NCBI GenBank assembly: GCA_030765055.1
Contig: CM060958.1
Span: 920,001 to 984,000, forward strand
Length of the DNA: 64,000 bases
From: Mantis religiosa
Taxonomy: Eukaryota > Arthropoda > Insecta > Mantodea > Mantidae
Direction: 5' to 3'
Below are positions 45,802-57,309 of the stretch, piece by piece (the first letter of the stretch is position 1; every line of letters begins with the position of its first letter). The notes beneath the pieces are model-generated. The model was not told the DNA's origin and made no database searches. It saw nothing but the letters and a program-made list of their open reading frames with translations. The position numbers and the translations under genes are program-made.

Positions 45802-46922
45802 CTGCAGGGATGACAAGGTAACATTGTCACAACAACAAACATGACAATCTGCATCAGCTCGCAGCCATGCCACACTTCACTTAATTTACATTACTTTGGT
45901 ATTAGTTTAACAAGATATAAAATTTGTTGCAACTAACTAGGTTTTTTGCCAACCCCTGATTAAGATAAGCAAACTAACTGAAAAAAGTTTAAAAAGTTGT
46001 TATTAGAATCATAACTGTAACTCAGTACTGATGAGTGCTCTTGGCTTCTGGTCAAGGCTGTGTCTGTTTCGCTCATCCTGTTGTGAGCTTCTTCTGAACC
46101 AGCCAAGGATACCGTTAATAAGCTTGAACCCAGGTACAGGATCAAATGCCTAATATAGCTGGCAGATTGCTTAGAACACATACACAGCCTACAGCTAAGT
46201 CAGCTTGAAAACTCTGCATTAACGGAACATGTGATTACAACCTGCTAACACATTGATTTTGAAATACACAACTCCTAGCCACCTGCAATAATCTCTCTTA
46301 TTCAGGGACAATAGAAAGAAACTGCACAATAATTAGAAAGCCCTTCTCACTAGTAGAGATATTGGCCAATACACCAACTCGGAACCAACAGCTTGGTATA
46401 GCAGTTTCCAAAAACTGATGGAGCAGAGACCACCAAAAGCAGTGACACTGGGACTGACTGCTATTGGTGGACTGGCAACCAATCAGAAACGTGGGGGCAA
46501 GACCGCCAGAGAACTACATCTGGTATATAAGCAGGAGCACCAGAGCAGAGAGTGAAACATTTGCAAGTTCTAGTAAAATGACATGGCCTTTACCAGAAGC
46601 CAAGACACAGGCTGTGAAAGACTACGTATTCATGTAATTCATTACTTCTAAATCTGTATTAATATTACTATGTGTGTGTCTGTGTTTATGGTAATATTAG
46701 CAGCACTCAATGATTTTGATAATTCCTTCATGACTGAAAAGCCCTTAATGGTGTTAACTTGTTCCAGTTGTGAAACGTCTATGTTATTTCTAGAATGATC
46801 AGAAAACAAAAAGTATAGGAGTTACTAAGGGCAACATAATAGATTGATTGAAAACAGTTATATTACTATGGTGATTAGATTAGATTAGATTTTGTTCAAG
46901 GAGAATTGAACAGGAGGGATGG

Positions 46923-47351
46923 AATCTGTACCTGCCTGCACCAAAATCTGAGGTTTATTGTATGGTTTTTCTCCTGTTTCCCCTAGTCATTCTCTCCTCG
47001 AACTCTAATAAGTTTGAGGAGTCCACAGATTAGCTTCTTGTTTGATACAATCTTCTTTACATCTGAATCTGTACCTGCCTGCACCAAAATCTGAGGTTAA
47101 TTGTATGGTTTTTGTCCTGTTTCCCCTAGCCATTCTCTCCTCGAACTCTAATAAGTTTGAGGAGTCCACAGATTAGCTTCTTGTTTGATACAATCTTCTT
47201 TACATCCGAATCTGTACCTGCCTGCACCAAAATCTCAGGTTTATTGTATGGTTTTTCTCCTGTTTCCCCTAGTCATTCTCTCCTCGAACTCTAATAAGTT
47301 TGAGGGATTCACAGATTAGCTTCTTGTTCGATACAATCTTCTTTACATCCA
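46923..47351 (-). repeat. 143-bp tandem repeat x3, LINE 3' UTR
   Basis: AATCTGTACCTGCCTGCACC starts at 46923, 47066 and 47209, exactly 143 bp apart. Each unit includes CTCCTCGAACTCTAATAAGT and CTTCTTGTTTGATACAATCT. Units differ at only a few bases. Confidence 0.95.
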
Positions 47352-47573
47352 AAGTTCCAAAGTTCCAAATTGATTGTATCTATTAACTTCCAGCGCTTCG
47401 TACTCAAATATTAAATGAGAGGCCATTTCCTCCTCTATTCCACACATCCTGCATATTGGGTTCTGGGAGAGCCCCATATTTTGCAGGTGTTTTTGGAAGT
47501 TCTGTCTGGTCATCAGGCCCACCATGTCTGCTTCGTAGTTAACTTGAGGACTGCAGTATTTCTTACAGGACAT
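47345..47573 (-). pseudogene. R1-type LINE C-terminal zinc-knuckle fragment
   Basis: Open frame: YEADMVGLMTRQNFQKHLQN, then MGLSQNPICRMCGIEEEMAS with HLIFEYEALEVNRY. This matches the Gly-Leu-x-Thr-Gly-His...Cys-Arg-x-Cys...His-x4-C block that ends R1-type ORFs. The usual final Cys of the H-x4-C pair is Tyr here (EYEAL), so the finger is damaged. Confidence 0.75.
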
Positions 47574-48284
47574 TTCACCTTTTCATACCTTTCTTTCCGG
47601 ATTTTCTAAAGACTGACTTTGAATCCAGCTTAATAGAATAGATCTTACCATTAATTTGGTAATACCTAACACAGATTCTGGGCCTATAAATGGAGTCTGT
47701 GCTCCCCTCTTGGCCAGTCTGTCTGCCATTTCATTCTGTGTACTGCAAAGTGGCCAGAGACCTATGCTAAAAATGAGTCACTAACCTTTCTAAAGCTTCT
47801 TGGAGCTCCTCAACGATCTTTGAATTTGTAAGTGCTGCTTGGCTACCTCAGTATATCCAGATGTGCCGCCTAGTGCACCATCTGTCCACAAACACAAACT
47901 CTAATGGCATACAGTTCCACCTGGACTACAATGGTAAAAGTTCCCAAAGGATACCACTTCTCCAGCTTGGGCTGTCTTCCATAAACACCAGCAGCTGCTC
48001 CATCATTGGTTTTAGATCCATTGTGAACAACACTATGTCTCCTGAACTGTGTTGATGCGTAGTCTCCCAGACTTATTAAGACAGAGAGATGGCTTCCTGA
48101 GATCCCCTGGCATATCTACAACTGGATTAATTCCCATGTCATCTAATACTCTGGTATGATGTCCCAGATATCCTGAAGGTTTCCAGTTGCCTCCAGTCTT
48201 TAAACTATATGCTCCAGCCATTGCCTCCATACTGTGGTGATAAGAGAGAACTTGCGAAACAAGTGAACAGAGTGGCTGCACCAT

Positions 48285-48470
48285 GGCTGCTCCCAAGGTG
48301 GCCTGGGAGGTTTGCAATGGACATGGCACTGGGGCAGGTTTTCTCTGGGATTTCCGGTTTTCCCCACCATCTCATTCCACCGGTGCTCCATCTTCATCTC
48401 ATGTATCATCAGTGTCACCACCTGCAGTGCCACATGTAATAAAAGTGGGCATTAAACACTAAACACAAGT
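48285..48470 (+). repeat. SINE family 3, diverged partial copy
   Basis: GGGGCAGGTTTTCTCTGGGA through TCTCATTCCACCGGTGCTCC and CATTAAACACTAAACA match the body of the 40.5-kb SINE in opposite orientation. The tRNA head is recognisable but scrambled. Confidence 0.7.
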
Positions 48471-48764
48471 GGAAAGATTGTATCAGGAGAGTAAGACCAA
48501 TATGCTTAAGACAGTGTTAAAAAGTTGTATGAATGTGAACTATTTTCATTTAAAAGAATTATCAACAGTGTTTAAATGGTAGTATTATTTAAATTAATCA
48601 TAAAATAAACCATTGATCCGAGATGTCAACTTGGGAACAAATAGTCAACTGCTTGCTGAATGTAGCTAGACCAAGGAAATAGCAGTAAAAAATTCACTCA
48701 AACTGACATCCCTCGCAGAACATCAATATCAGCATTAAAAAGGACTTACGTAGTTCCTTGTGAT

Positions 48765-48850
48765 GACAACGATGATGATAATGATGATTATGACTATAAC
48801 ATTAACCATAACCATAACCATCACCATCACCATTATCATCACTATCATCT
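48765..48850. repeat. degenerate ATG/ACC trinucleotide repeat
   Basis: GATGATGATAATGATGATTA, then ACCATAACCATAACCATCAC and similar, about 85 bp. Confidence 0.85.
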
Positions 48851-49213
48851 TGTATGAGAGTTCTCAATATATGTTTATTATTACCTGCTCACCTGTAAAA
48901 TGCAACTGTTTTGTAAAATATTACATTGTCTCATAAAAAAGGTTGGTTTTTGAATTCTGGTGTTTTGGAACATTTCTCCTCTACAAGCAAGTGCTGAGAC
49001 TGGTACTGACATAAAATGCATCTCTATGAGCTACAGATTTCTTCCAACAGCAATCTCTGTTAAATGGCATATACCAAATAACAATATTCATTGTGACCTT
49101 TCCTTCCTCAAAGCAACAGACTACATCCCACACCTGTCACATGCTAAACTACCAACTAACTTCAACAACTACATCTTCTGGGCTTCTAGGCTATGGTCCA
49201 GTTGGTTTAACAT

Positions 49214-49250
49214 CTGACATTTCGCTGGAAACTGTATCCCGCATCATCAG
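49214..49250 (-). ncRNA. hammerhead-ribozyme-like motif, canonical cores
   Basis: Minus strand: CTGATGA, then TGCGGGATACAGTTTCCAGC, GAAA, then TGTCAG. Both conserved core blocks are intact and CTGA/TCAG can pair around them, the form seen in many PLE hammerheads. Helix II is imperfect (GC/GC closing, with internal mismatches). Confidence 0.55.
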
Positions 49251-49331
49251 GGTTACAAACTTAGACTGGAGCACTGTATATAATCACGAGTGGAGGGAGG
49301 GCGTGGCCTGTTAGGGGGAGCATGGCTACTA

Positions 49332-50219
49332 TTAGGTGTCTATCGGCCAGTGTGACATCTCTGATCCTGGTATAAAAGAGAGGTCTTCCCATTCCTCTGG
49401 TTTTCTTCCCACTTCTTTCAGAGCCGGGATCCATGCTTGGCTTATCTGTTGCCTCTCTTCCTTACGATTTAAGGCATTTTCAAGTTTAAAAATTTCTATC
49501 GCTTCCTGGTAGTGGCTTGTCCTTGAGAGCACCGTCGTGTTTTTGTAATTTATGTCATGGCCAAATAATAGAGAGTGTTCTGCCACTGTTGACTTGTCTG
49601 TCTGTCCTAACCAACAGTGTCTTTCATGTTCTTTTAGTCGGGTAGTGATACTCCACATGGTGGTGGTATCTATGTATACTTGTCCACGGCTACATGGTAT
49701 TTTGTAAACACCGTCTTTCATCCTTAACAGAGTTTAGTAAGTCTTTTATTTTCTTTGATGACCTGTAGACAGTTCTTATGTTGTACGGCTGCAGCAGTTT
49801 CCTTATTTGCTCTGTTACTCTCTGAATATGTGCTAAATAAATGGTGCTCAGCATTTGCTTCTTCCAGTCTTCATGGACTGTTGGGTACCTTGGATGGTGG
49901 GCTCTTGTAATTAGCAATTGCTGATGAGGACCTTGTTTAGATGTCCGATTTCTTTCTCCAGTTTTTGTGACTCACAGATCTTCTTTGCCTGTTCGGTAAG
50001 GGTTTTAATTATGTCCAATTTTTATCAAGGATGACGGTTTGAGGTCTTGTGGAGGTATCTGTCGGTATGAATAGGTTTCTGGTAAACAGTGTGGTCCAGA
50101 CATAAATCAGCTTCTCTTGTCACTAGGACATCCAGGAATGGCAGGATGTTGTCTTTTTCTATCTGCAAGCTCGGAAGATTATAATGAGTTGACGACGCCA
50201 GCCGTGAAAGCATCAGCAC
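49332..50219 (-). pseudogene. PLE RT C-terminus + GIY-YIG, frameshifted
   Basis: 50025-50219: LPSLQIEKDNILPFLDVLVT, then HTVYQKPIHTDRYLHKTSN (post-motif C block, as in YRKPTHTD). 49690-49917: WKKQMLSTIYLAHIQRVTEQ and LLQPYNIRTVYRSSKKIKDL (linker). 49332-49721: DGVYKIPCSRGQVYIDTTT, SITTRLKEHERHCWLGQTDK and STVAEHSLLFGHDI (GIY-YIG). The Tyr-Ile-Gly motif is changed to YID, so the nuclease Gly is lost. At least two frameshifts. Confidence 0.8.
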
Positions 50220-50290
50220 TTATGTAACTTCAACAAACTTATCCACGACCTCTGGGAGTATGACCTTGACCCCACAGAAACCTACAAGCA

Positions 50291-51195
50291 CATAGGCTTG
50301 TATTAGGCCCAGCTTAAAAAAGGATATATTTAAACTTAAAAAAAAAAAACCATAACCACAATTGTGAAATCCTTGCCCACTGTCATTTAAACACCACACT
50401 TTATACCTGTAAGGGACAATATAACGTAAGACTTTACTCTACATCTAGTTTGATTGAGCTTTCTTAACAATAGACTCCAACAAAGCCCTCCATGTACAGT
50501 AGGACCAAGTTTTCTATGATGGTTTATGTACACAAAACAAAGTTAGCTGCTGCTATATTTGAACACTAGGTCTTGTTGTGAAGTGTGGCACAGCTAAAGC
50601 CTTTACCAATCACATTAAAAAGATACACAACTAACACAGAGAATAGAGATTCCAAAATAGCACTCTGAATTCAAAAACATCAAGAAGAAATACAATAGAC
50701 AGTCCTTTATTAATAAAAAGAGAAGCAAACAGACAATGAATCTTTATCTGTTACCTTTAATGACTTATCTGTTTTTGTGAGCTCTTTTCCAACATATACG
50801 TAATTTCAATGTATTGGATTTTGAACATTTTAGAAATAAATAAATTTAGCTAGTAAATCTGTTTGAACAGTATCCTCACTTGCTCTGTTGCTGAATTTTG
50901 TTTAAAGTGACTCAGTTCTAAATATTACAAAATCATCTTCTGTATATCAAACAGAAAAAGTGTTGCATTTCATCCAAAAATTTGATACCAAAATTTCACT
51001 AAAATATGTATAAGTTTTGGGATTTCTTGTTCAGCTTCCACAGTTTTACCACTATTGTGGTGTTATGGGTCCTCTACCCCTTAGCCCATTATGCATCAAG
51101 TTGAGAAACTGCATCTCTGGATTAGATAGAGAAACCCAGGATGGGTGATCAGTCCGATGCCTGGAATGAGAGAATCAGGAAAAAGTGAATGAAAG
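50291..51195. other. spacer in intron A-B
   Basis: AT-rich intronic DNA. A few T- and A-rich runs; no exon or transposon recognised. Confidence 0.5.
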
Positions 51196-51355
51196 GAAAG
51201 ATGATAATTGAGTAATTGGTGTAACAATACGGGAAACCAGAGATCCCGTAGAAAAACCATTGTTCTCAACAAATCTCACATTCGGTCACCTGGGATTAAA
51301 CCGGGACCACCTTGGTGAGAGTCAAGCAGTCTAACTGCTTGGCCACAGCACGACA
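51196..51355 (-). repeat. SINE family 3, diverged copy with tRNA head
   Basis: On the minus strand GTGGCCAAGCAGTTAGACTG (box A region) and CCGGTTTAATCCCAGG (box B region) are followed by an eroded body (GGGATCTCTGGTTTCCCG). Matches the 40.5-kb SINE. Confidence 0.7.
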
Positions 51356-52380
51356 ATTTTAAAATTCTTATATTTTTTTAAGTGGTAAGTCATTATTGAT
51401 TTTTTTCCAGTCATACAAAGAGCATGGAATTTCAAAGCCATTAAGGAGCAATCTCTATTTAGAATGAGAGATTGACTTTTTATTTCTAAACACTGTTTAA
51501 CTGCTGTAGTTGTCAGAGTCCCATTCTATCATTTTAGTTTACTGTATTCCTCTTATATGCACAATGAAGGTTTATCTGTATTAACTTGAGGTAGAGTTGA
51601 ATGGAATGCAACACATTACATTTTTTGTAAACTTATTTCTAAAATGTGCTTTCCCAAATATTCTGGCCAAACTGCCACATTACGTTTTACTTCCAGCTGG
51701 GGCAAACAGGGTAACATTTACATCAAACTTACCTTTAATACTTTTATACCTCAATGGGTTTTGTTAAAATAAGATCAGAAATATGGAGTGCAAAGGCAAA
51801 CAAACACAAGTACAAAGTGAAAACACAGCAAATAAAGGGAAAAAATTGTGTAGAAGTTGCAACACTGAATATTTTTAATTTAATAGAAATTACAAACCTC
51901 CCATTTTATCCAATCCCATTAAACCCTTAGGCTTATGGAAACATTAGTGTGCCAGACATCTCAATTTTGGTTTTTAACAAACAATATATTTTCTCTAATA
52001 GTAGAGACTTTCTATTACATGGAAAATTCTGAAACATTCATATTGCTTTCTCAACCAATTAAGAGCAAAGTTGAGTGTCAACATTTTACAAAAAATGTAC
52101 GTTTTGTTATCCAAAATGTGAAGAAAAAAAAAGTTGCTAGAAAACGGTTCGTTTATGTGTTTGTAGCTCTGAAGATTTTGAGGAAAGTTCCTAAATTAGC
52201 AATTATACGTTTACAAAGCATACTTATAAAACAAATGAACTGTATATGTTGATATGGAAATAACAGAAGCTAGCAACACTACATAAAATGTAAAAGTTTA
52301 TATAAATAGATTCATGAAAACTTTTCCGCATTTTCAGTCACTTTGTTTTGCTTTTCCATGGTCAACTTTACAGCCGCTAG
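51356..52380. other. spacer in intron A-B
   Basis: An ORF at 51935-52252 has no recognised domain. AT-rich. Confidence 0.5.
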
Positions 52381-52384
52381 GTGT

Positions 52385-53330
52385 CGTGCTATTTTTGTAT
52401 TTATTACCAAACTCTAAAAATGAAATAAACTTAGAGACAGAATCAATTGGCAGCATTTCAAAATTCATTACGTGATTTCTATTTTATAAATAAATATTTT
52501 TTCCCAAACCATTAAATCTATTGGACCATTTAATTGCTTCAATAAATTAATTTGTGGATTTATTTTATGATTAAATGACACAGCTGATTTATTTGTCTGT
52601 TTATACCTAATATTTCGAGAATGTTCTTTCATTCATGTTTCTAAATTACGTTTGGTCCTTGCAATGTAAACCTGCTCATAATTCAAACAATTAAATTGAT
52701 AAATGCCGGATTATTCATTCCTGAGAAATTCTATCTTTTTTAGAAAAATGTTGCAAATTTTTTATATTATATTTATTTTGAGGAAAGAAAATTATACCAA
52801 ATTCTTTAAATTTTTTTTTTGAAAATGTTTATTAGCTCAAGGATGGTAAATAATTTTTTTTAAAATTGTAATCATCTTTTAATGTTTTAAGGGTAGAAAC
52901 CATTTACATTTTGTAATTTTTTTGTATAAAATCTTTATTAAAGCCATTAGTTAAAGTAGTATTAATAATGTGTTTATATTCTCTATTAAATTCATCTTTA
53001 TTTAGGGGTTTATTTATTAACCTGTAAATAAAACTATTAAAAACAGCAAATTTATGTGAAAAAGGGTTAAAACAATTATTTTTATATAATTATTTATATG
53101 AGTAGATTTCTTATAAATACCAAAGATTAGTTTATTGTTATTTTTTATCTTTATCTTGTAAATTTAAAAGTTTTAAAGCATCATTTATGTATTTATCAGG
53201 AACAATAGCAAAAATGTCATCAACATATCTATACCAAGTTTTAAAATTTAAAGGGAATGCTTTAGTGACTTGCATTTCCAAAAAGATCAGTAAGAAAAGG
53301 TGAAAGTGGATTACCCATTTGTGACAAATA
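52385..53330 (-). pseudogene. heavily decayed PLE (22-kb / 61-kb family)
   Basis: Plus-strand text such as ATTACGTGATTTCTATTTTA and TTTTTTCCCAAACCATTAAA is the inverse of coding for the GIY-YIG C terminus (WEKIFI...RVMNFEI type). Further right are the complement of GKTKRNLETR-like residues and, near 53210-53325, the inverse of the WYRYVDDIFAI region and GNPLSPF. No frame stays open. Collinear with 61.45-62.8 kb. Lies in intron A-B. Confidence 0.65.
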
Positions 53331-53789
53331 ATTATATTTTATGTTGTATATGTTGAATTATCTGGGAGTAGTCCCCTTCATTCTAAATAACTTGTGTATA
53401 CATAAGATATGTGGAATGTATTAAAATGTACAATTATGTGTGAGGTATTTGTTGGTATTAGTTTTAATTGTCCCAAAGTGCTAAGCCACCTTTCTTACAA
53501 TGTGATTACGCTAGTATTTAGAGACCCTTAACTATTCCTTAAGTGAAGAACCACCATCAGTAATGGACACAAGTTGTTATGCTATAAACAATGTAAAGTT
53601 GATATAAGAATGTGTAAGGTTAAAGAAAGCCATATGAATGTATTCCCATACTATGTAGCTAAGTCCATATTGTTTATATAGAGAAACATTTAGGTGGTAG
53701 AGAAAGAGACGTGACATGCTGAATGAAGACAGCCATGCAAGTCGCCCTGTTTGCCCCAGCTGGCAGCCAGTGGAGGAACAATGTCTCAC

Positions 53790-53944
53790 TGGAGCAGTCC
53801 TGTGATGAGGCCCACTTCTTCTTGTCGTCTGCAGACAGTTGGCTGGAGTGTTGCTTGCGAATGGAACGTCCCCATCCTGCGGTAAGGTTGCCCAGCCTGG
53901 AGAAGGCACGCTTCACCATGGGCGAGCTAGGTACGCTTTTTGGC
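53790..53944 (-). CDS. BTB-BACK host gene, exon A (basic/Ser linker)
   Basis: 155 bp, GC-rich against AT-rich flanks. Acceptor CATTGCGCAG, donor GTGAGA. Reads PKSVPSSPMVKRAFSRLGNL, then TAGWGRSIRKQHSSQLSADD and KKKWASSQDCS. It starts with one base finishing a codon and ends with one base that exon B's first two complete (A+AT, Asn), so the phase agrees. It is rich in Ser/Lys/Arg, with possible phosphorylation sites; no fold recognised. Upstream exons (first half of BTB, start codon) are not identified in 54-64 kb and may lie beyond the window or in the N gap. Confidence 0.7.
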
Positions 53945-54307
53945 CTGCGCAATGAGACACCAACACAGCTCCTCACCACACAAACATGAGACCAATGTCG
54001 CGCTCTGGGGACGGGGGTTCACTCCACAAGTCACGTTTCTGACATTGTTTGAAGCTTTTTAACATACGACATGTCATCTATCTCACTGAGCATTTTAATG
54101 TACTTGATTCCAAGGTTTTAAAAACATTTGATACATAAACAATTAAAAACTCTGTCCTTTAGAATTTTATTTTAGAAAGTCTCTCATACTTTGTGGAATC
54201 AAGGTGCAATTGTGGTATTGCCCTTCCAATTATTGAAATTGACATGTAAAGTTGTACATTTGAAATGTTAATACTTTATTTTCTCAGGATAATTCTTATT
54301 GGAAATT
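53945..54307. other. spacer upstream of exon A
   Basis: The first 80 bp stay fairly GC-rich. Nothing further recognised. Confidence 0.4.
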
Positions 54308-54470
54308 ACAAGTCAGTTGGAGAATTTAATGTCATGTGGGCATGTTGGCTATGGTAGCTTAATGGTTAAGAGCAACTGGACAGAGACTGGGAGATCTGTG
54401 GTTCAAATCCCAGCTAAGTAATTGAATTTTTAAGTCTAACTCTTCCTATCCAATAATCTTATTGTTGATC
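54308..54470 (+). repeat. tRNA-derived SINE (family 2), copy 2
   Basis: GGAGAATTTAATGTCATGTG, GGTAGCTTAATGGTTAAGAG (box A region) and GTGGTTCAAATCCCAG (box B). Matches 38590-38760. Confidence 0.65.
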
Positions 54471-54624
54471 TTTCATACATGTAACCCCTTTTAACATGTT
54501 TGGCCTTAAAGAAAGGTTTGGCTTGAGAAATGGTGCTATTGTTCACTGACTGTATGCACTCATTAAGACATCCAGAGTCTGACGGGGGTGAAAAATGATT
54601 ATGAATAAAGACAAATTCCCCACT

Positions 54625-54705
54625 TGAACTAACTGGAAAGCAAACCCAGGACCTCTGTGAAGTCAGAACATTAAGTACTCGACCATAGAGGCAGTCATTT
54701 CCACA
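54625..54705 (-). repeat. possible tRNA-like SINE head
   Basis: Minus strand: ATGGTCGAGTACTTAATGTT, then CACAGAGGTCCTGGGTTTGC. The spacing resembles A and B boxes. No clear body or tail. Confidence 0.35.
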
Positions 54706-55189
54706 ATCTTATTTTAGCAAGTTTTTGTCACTTTAAAATGTTCCCCAAGTCAGTTTTTTTCACTTTGCTTCAAATTTTGAGTGTACAATTTTTGCAGATG
54801 AATAAAGAGATATAAAACACTATCTAGATATCAATTATAATTTTATATCTATGATTTAATTTACAGATTTTTCTCTATGGAAATGTTACATGAGATCTAA
54901 TCTCTATCACCCAAAATTTTAAGTTTCAAAGTGTTAATTTCATGAATACTCAGGCAAAATATGAAATTTTGTATGATAAACTTTGCTTGCTATCATAATA
55001 CCATGTATTTTAAGGTTTTGCAATATGTGGAATTCAACGTATATGACAAAAAGTATCATATTTCATAATATTTTGGTAAAATATTTATATTTAATGAAAA
55101 TATTCATATTTGTTGACATTTTACAGCATTTCTCATGATATGTGACGTCTTCAGATTTTAATGCATACTGTGCATCAGTAAGCAATAGT
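54706..55189. other. AT-rich spacer
   Basis: No feature recognised. Confidence 0.5.
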
Positions 55190-55300
55190 TAAGAGGGTCG
55201 TTTGATAAGTCTGGTTAATTTCCATGAATGGATGGTAATTTTTGTTGTAACTTTGTTGGGGGTTAGCTTGATTATTCGAATGATTGCCCAGAAAATTTGA

Positions 55301-56503
55301 AGTGTTGGCCTGCCCAAGATACACAAACCAGACATCCCACTACGCCCCATTGTCGACACCATGGGCACTCCTACTTACCGGTTGGCACACCACCTTGCCA
55401 ATCTGCTACAACCTCTGATTGGGAATTGCCCACACCATGTGAAGAACTCCACTCATTTTGTACACACGTTGGAGAACATCACCATTGGCCCCTCTGATCT
55501 TCTCGTCAGCTTCTATATGGTATCTGTTTTTGCAAGGGTACTTCTACAAGAGACAATCCAACTTCTGATGGAAAACTTTACAGCTGACATCACTGAGCTC
55601 TTTCGACACACCCTGATGTCCACTTTCTTCCCATTTGGTGGAAGTTTCTATGAGCAAGTAGATGGTGTGGCTATGGGCTCCCCAATGTCACCAACAATAG
55701 CAAACTTCTACATGGAACACCTAGAACATGAAATACTTGCCACAACTCCGCTTAAGCCATCTCACTTCTACAGATACGTTGACGACACATTTGTTGTCTG
55801 TCCTCATGGTCTAGACACTTTACCAGGTTTCCTCACACACATCAACAGCTTTCGAACCCAAATTCAATTCACCATGGAAGTAGAGAAGGACGGTACTCTG
55901 CCATTTTTGGACATTCTGGTCACCAAAAACAACAACGGCACTCTGGGGCATGCGGTATACCGCAAACCAACACACACAGACCTCTACTTGAATGCTCGAA
56001 GTTTCCATCATAAATCGCAACGTGTCGGAGTTTTCAACACTCTAGCCCACAGAGCTGTGTCGATCTCCGATCCCAGCCATCTCATCCAAGAAGTACAACA
56101 CCTAAGGCACACTTTCCGCCAGAACGGTTACGCTGCGACCGACATCAAAGCCGCAATTACCAGGGCTACGAAAAGAAGACCTATAGCGTGGCTATCACCA
56201 GATGAGCCGACCACCACTGCCTGCGTTCCTTACACTGGCAATCTCTCCAGCACAATTAGTAGAATTCTAGCCAAACACAACATCAGGACTATCCACAAAC
56301 TGCCTCTAAAAATCAGACACATGGTGAGACCGGTGAAAGACAATCTTAACCTCAATGTGCCGGGTGTATACCGCATCCCCTGTGAATATGGGACCTCGTA
56401 CATAGGACAAACTGGCAGGACCATCACTACCAGAATCAAAGAACATGAACGATCAACAGGTCTACTGTAGCGGAAAAGTCTGGACTGTCCGAACACAGGA
56501 CCC
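55301..56503 (+). pseudogene. PLE reverse transcriptase + partial GIY-YIG
   Basis: A frame open for about 388 codons starts at GLPKIHKPDIPLRPIVDTMG. Then LLVSFYMVSVFARVLLQETI at motif A, where the family has FD-x-x-SLF, so the catalytic Asp is Tyr. Motif B is YEQVDGVAMGSPMSPTIANF and motif C HFYRYVDDTFVVCPHG, intact. Next are LPFLDILVTKNNNGTLGHAV, YRKPTHTDLYLNAR and the linker KHNIRTIHKLPLKIRHMVRP. GIY-YIG start: VPGVYRIPCEYGTSYIGQTG, then TRIKEHERSTGLL stop. A further 40 bp (EKSGLSEHR-like) continue in another frame before mariner sequence resumes. Both ends are truncated. The codon usage is GC-richer than the other PLEs here. Confidence 0.85.
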
Positions 56504-56504
56504 C

Positions 56505-57250
56505 ATTAAAACAATTCTTGATCTGGTTATGTAAGACCACCAAATCAAAATTCGTGAGATTGCAGAGGCTGTAGGCACCTTAACTGAGCGAGTGTATAAT
56601 ACCCTATATGAAAAATGTGCAATGAAAAAGCTGTGTGCAAGATGGGTGCCGCGATTGGTTACAGTCGACCAAAAGGGCATCCGGAAGAACGCTTCTACGG
56701 AGTGTCTGGTGATGTTTAATAACAATCCGCAAGACTTTCTGTGCCATTTTGCGACCGTAGATAAAACTTGGATCCATCATTACACACCAGGGTCAAAACA
56801 ATGGACAAATGCTGGTTGAGGCAAGGACCAGTTTGTCTGCTGGTAAGGTGATGGCCAGTGATTTTTGGGATTTTCAAGGAACAATCCTCAGAGTACTTGG
56901 AAATAGGAAAAACCATAACTGGAGCCTATTATGCTTCATTGTTGGATTGATTACAACATGAGTTGAGCGAAAAGAGACCAAAAATGCTCGTTCGCCAGGA
57001 TAATACACCATCCGACGCATCAGCAATCGCTTTGAATTGGTTCCTCGTCCACCTTAGCCCAAGTGACTTCTTCCTGTAACCAAAACTGAAAATTTGGCTT
57101 TATGATAACAAATGAAGAAGTGATTAACACCGTCAGCGAGTATTTTGTAGACCTTAACGGAACCTATTTTTCAGACGAGATGAAAAAGCTGGGACGTCGC
57201 TGGACCAAGTGTTTAAGCCATAAATTGAGATTATGTAGAGAAATAAGGTG
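56505..57250 (+). pseudogene. mariner transposase remainder
   Basis: PIKTILDLVM, then IKIREIAEAVGTLTERVYNT and MKKLCARWVPRLVTVDQKGI (second HTH and WVPR block). Then FLCHFATVDKTWIHHYTPGS at the first catalytic box; DK stands for the usual DE. Later parts are frame-broken: KRDQKCSFARIIHHPTHQ-type residues in place of the HDN box, and a YVEK stop near 57245. The family matches the 30-kb mariner (DEIWIHHYTPGSK). Confidence 0.8.
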
Positions 57251-57309
57251 AGATGTTCACAATAGAAACAAACCCTTGGTTTTTTACCACACTTAATAAA
57301 CGACCCTCG

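Larger units (their letters stand above)
46878..48205 (-). mobile_element. R1-type LINE 3' part in intron A-B
   Basis: Minus-strand order: RT thumb-like region (about 48200-48050, YSLKTGGNWKPSGYLGHHTR); RNase H end (about 47745-47700, TQNEMADRLAKRGAQTPFIG); and a C-terminal Cys/His block. Then comes a 3' UTR of three 143-bp repeats and a (TAATC)n tail at 46879-46893. Frames are broken, and the 5' part is truncated. It lies in the same orientation as the host gene. Confidence 0.75.
49190..50290 (-). mobile_element. Penelope-like element (third family), intron A-B
   Basis: RT tail plus GIY-YIG and a 3' hammerhead-like fold. 5'-truncated after the RT motif C region (about 50290). It is in the host-gene orientation. 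Confidence 0.75.
55192..57309 (+). mobile_element. mariner element split by a PLE
   Basis: Ends: TA|AGAGGGTCGTTTGATAAG on the left; inverse CTTAATAAACGACCCTCG on the right. Transposase sequence resumes after the PLE at about 56505. Excluding the PLE, about 910 bp remain, so part of the mariner 5' half is deleted. Confidence 0.75.
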
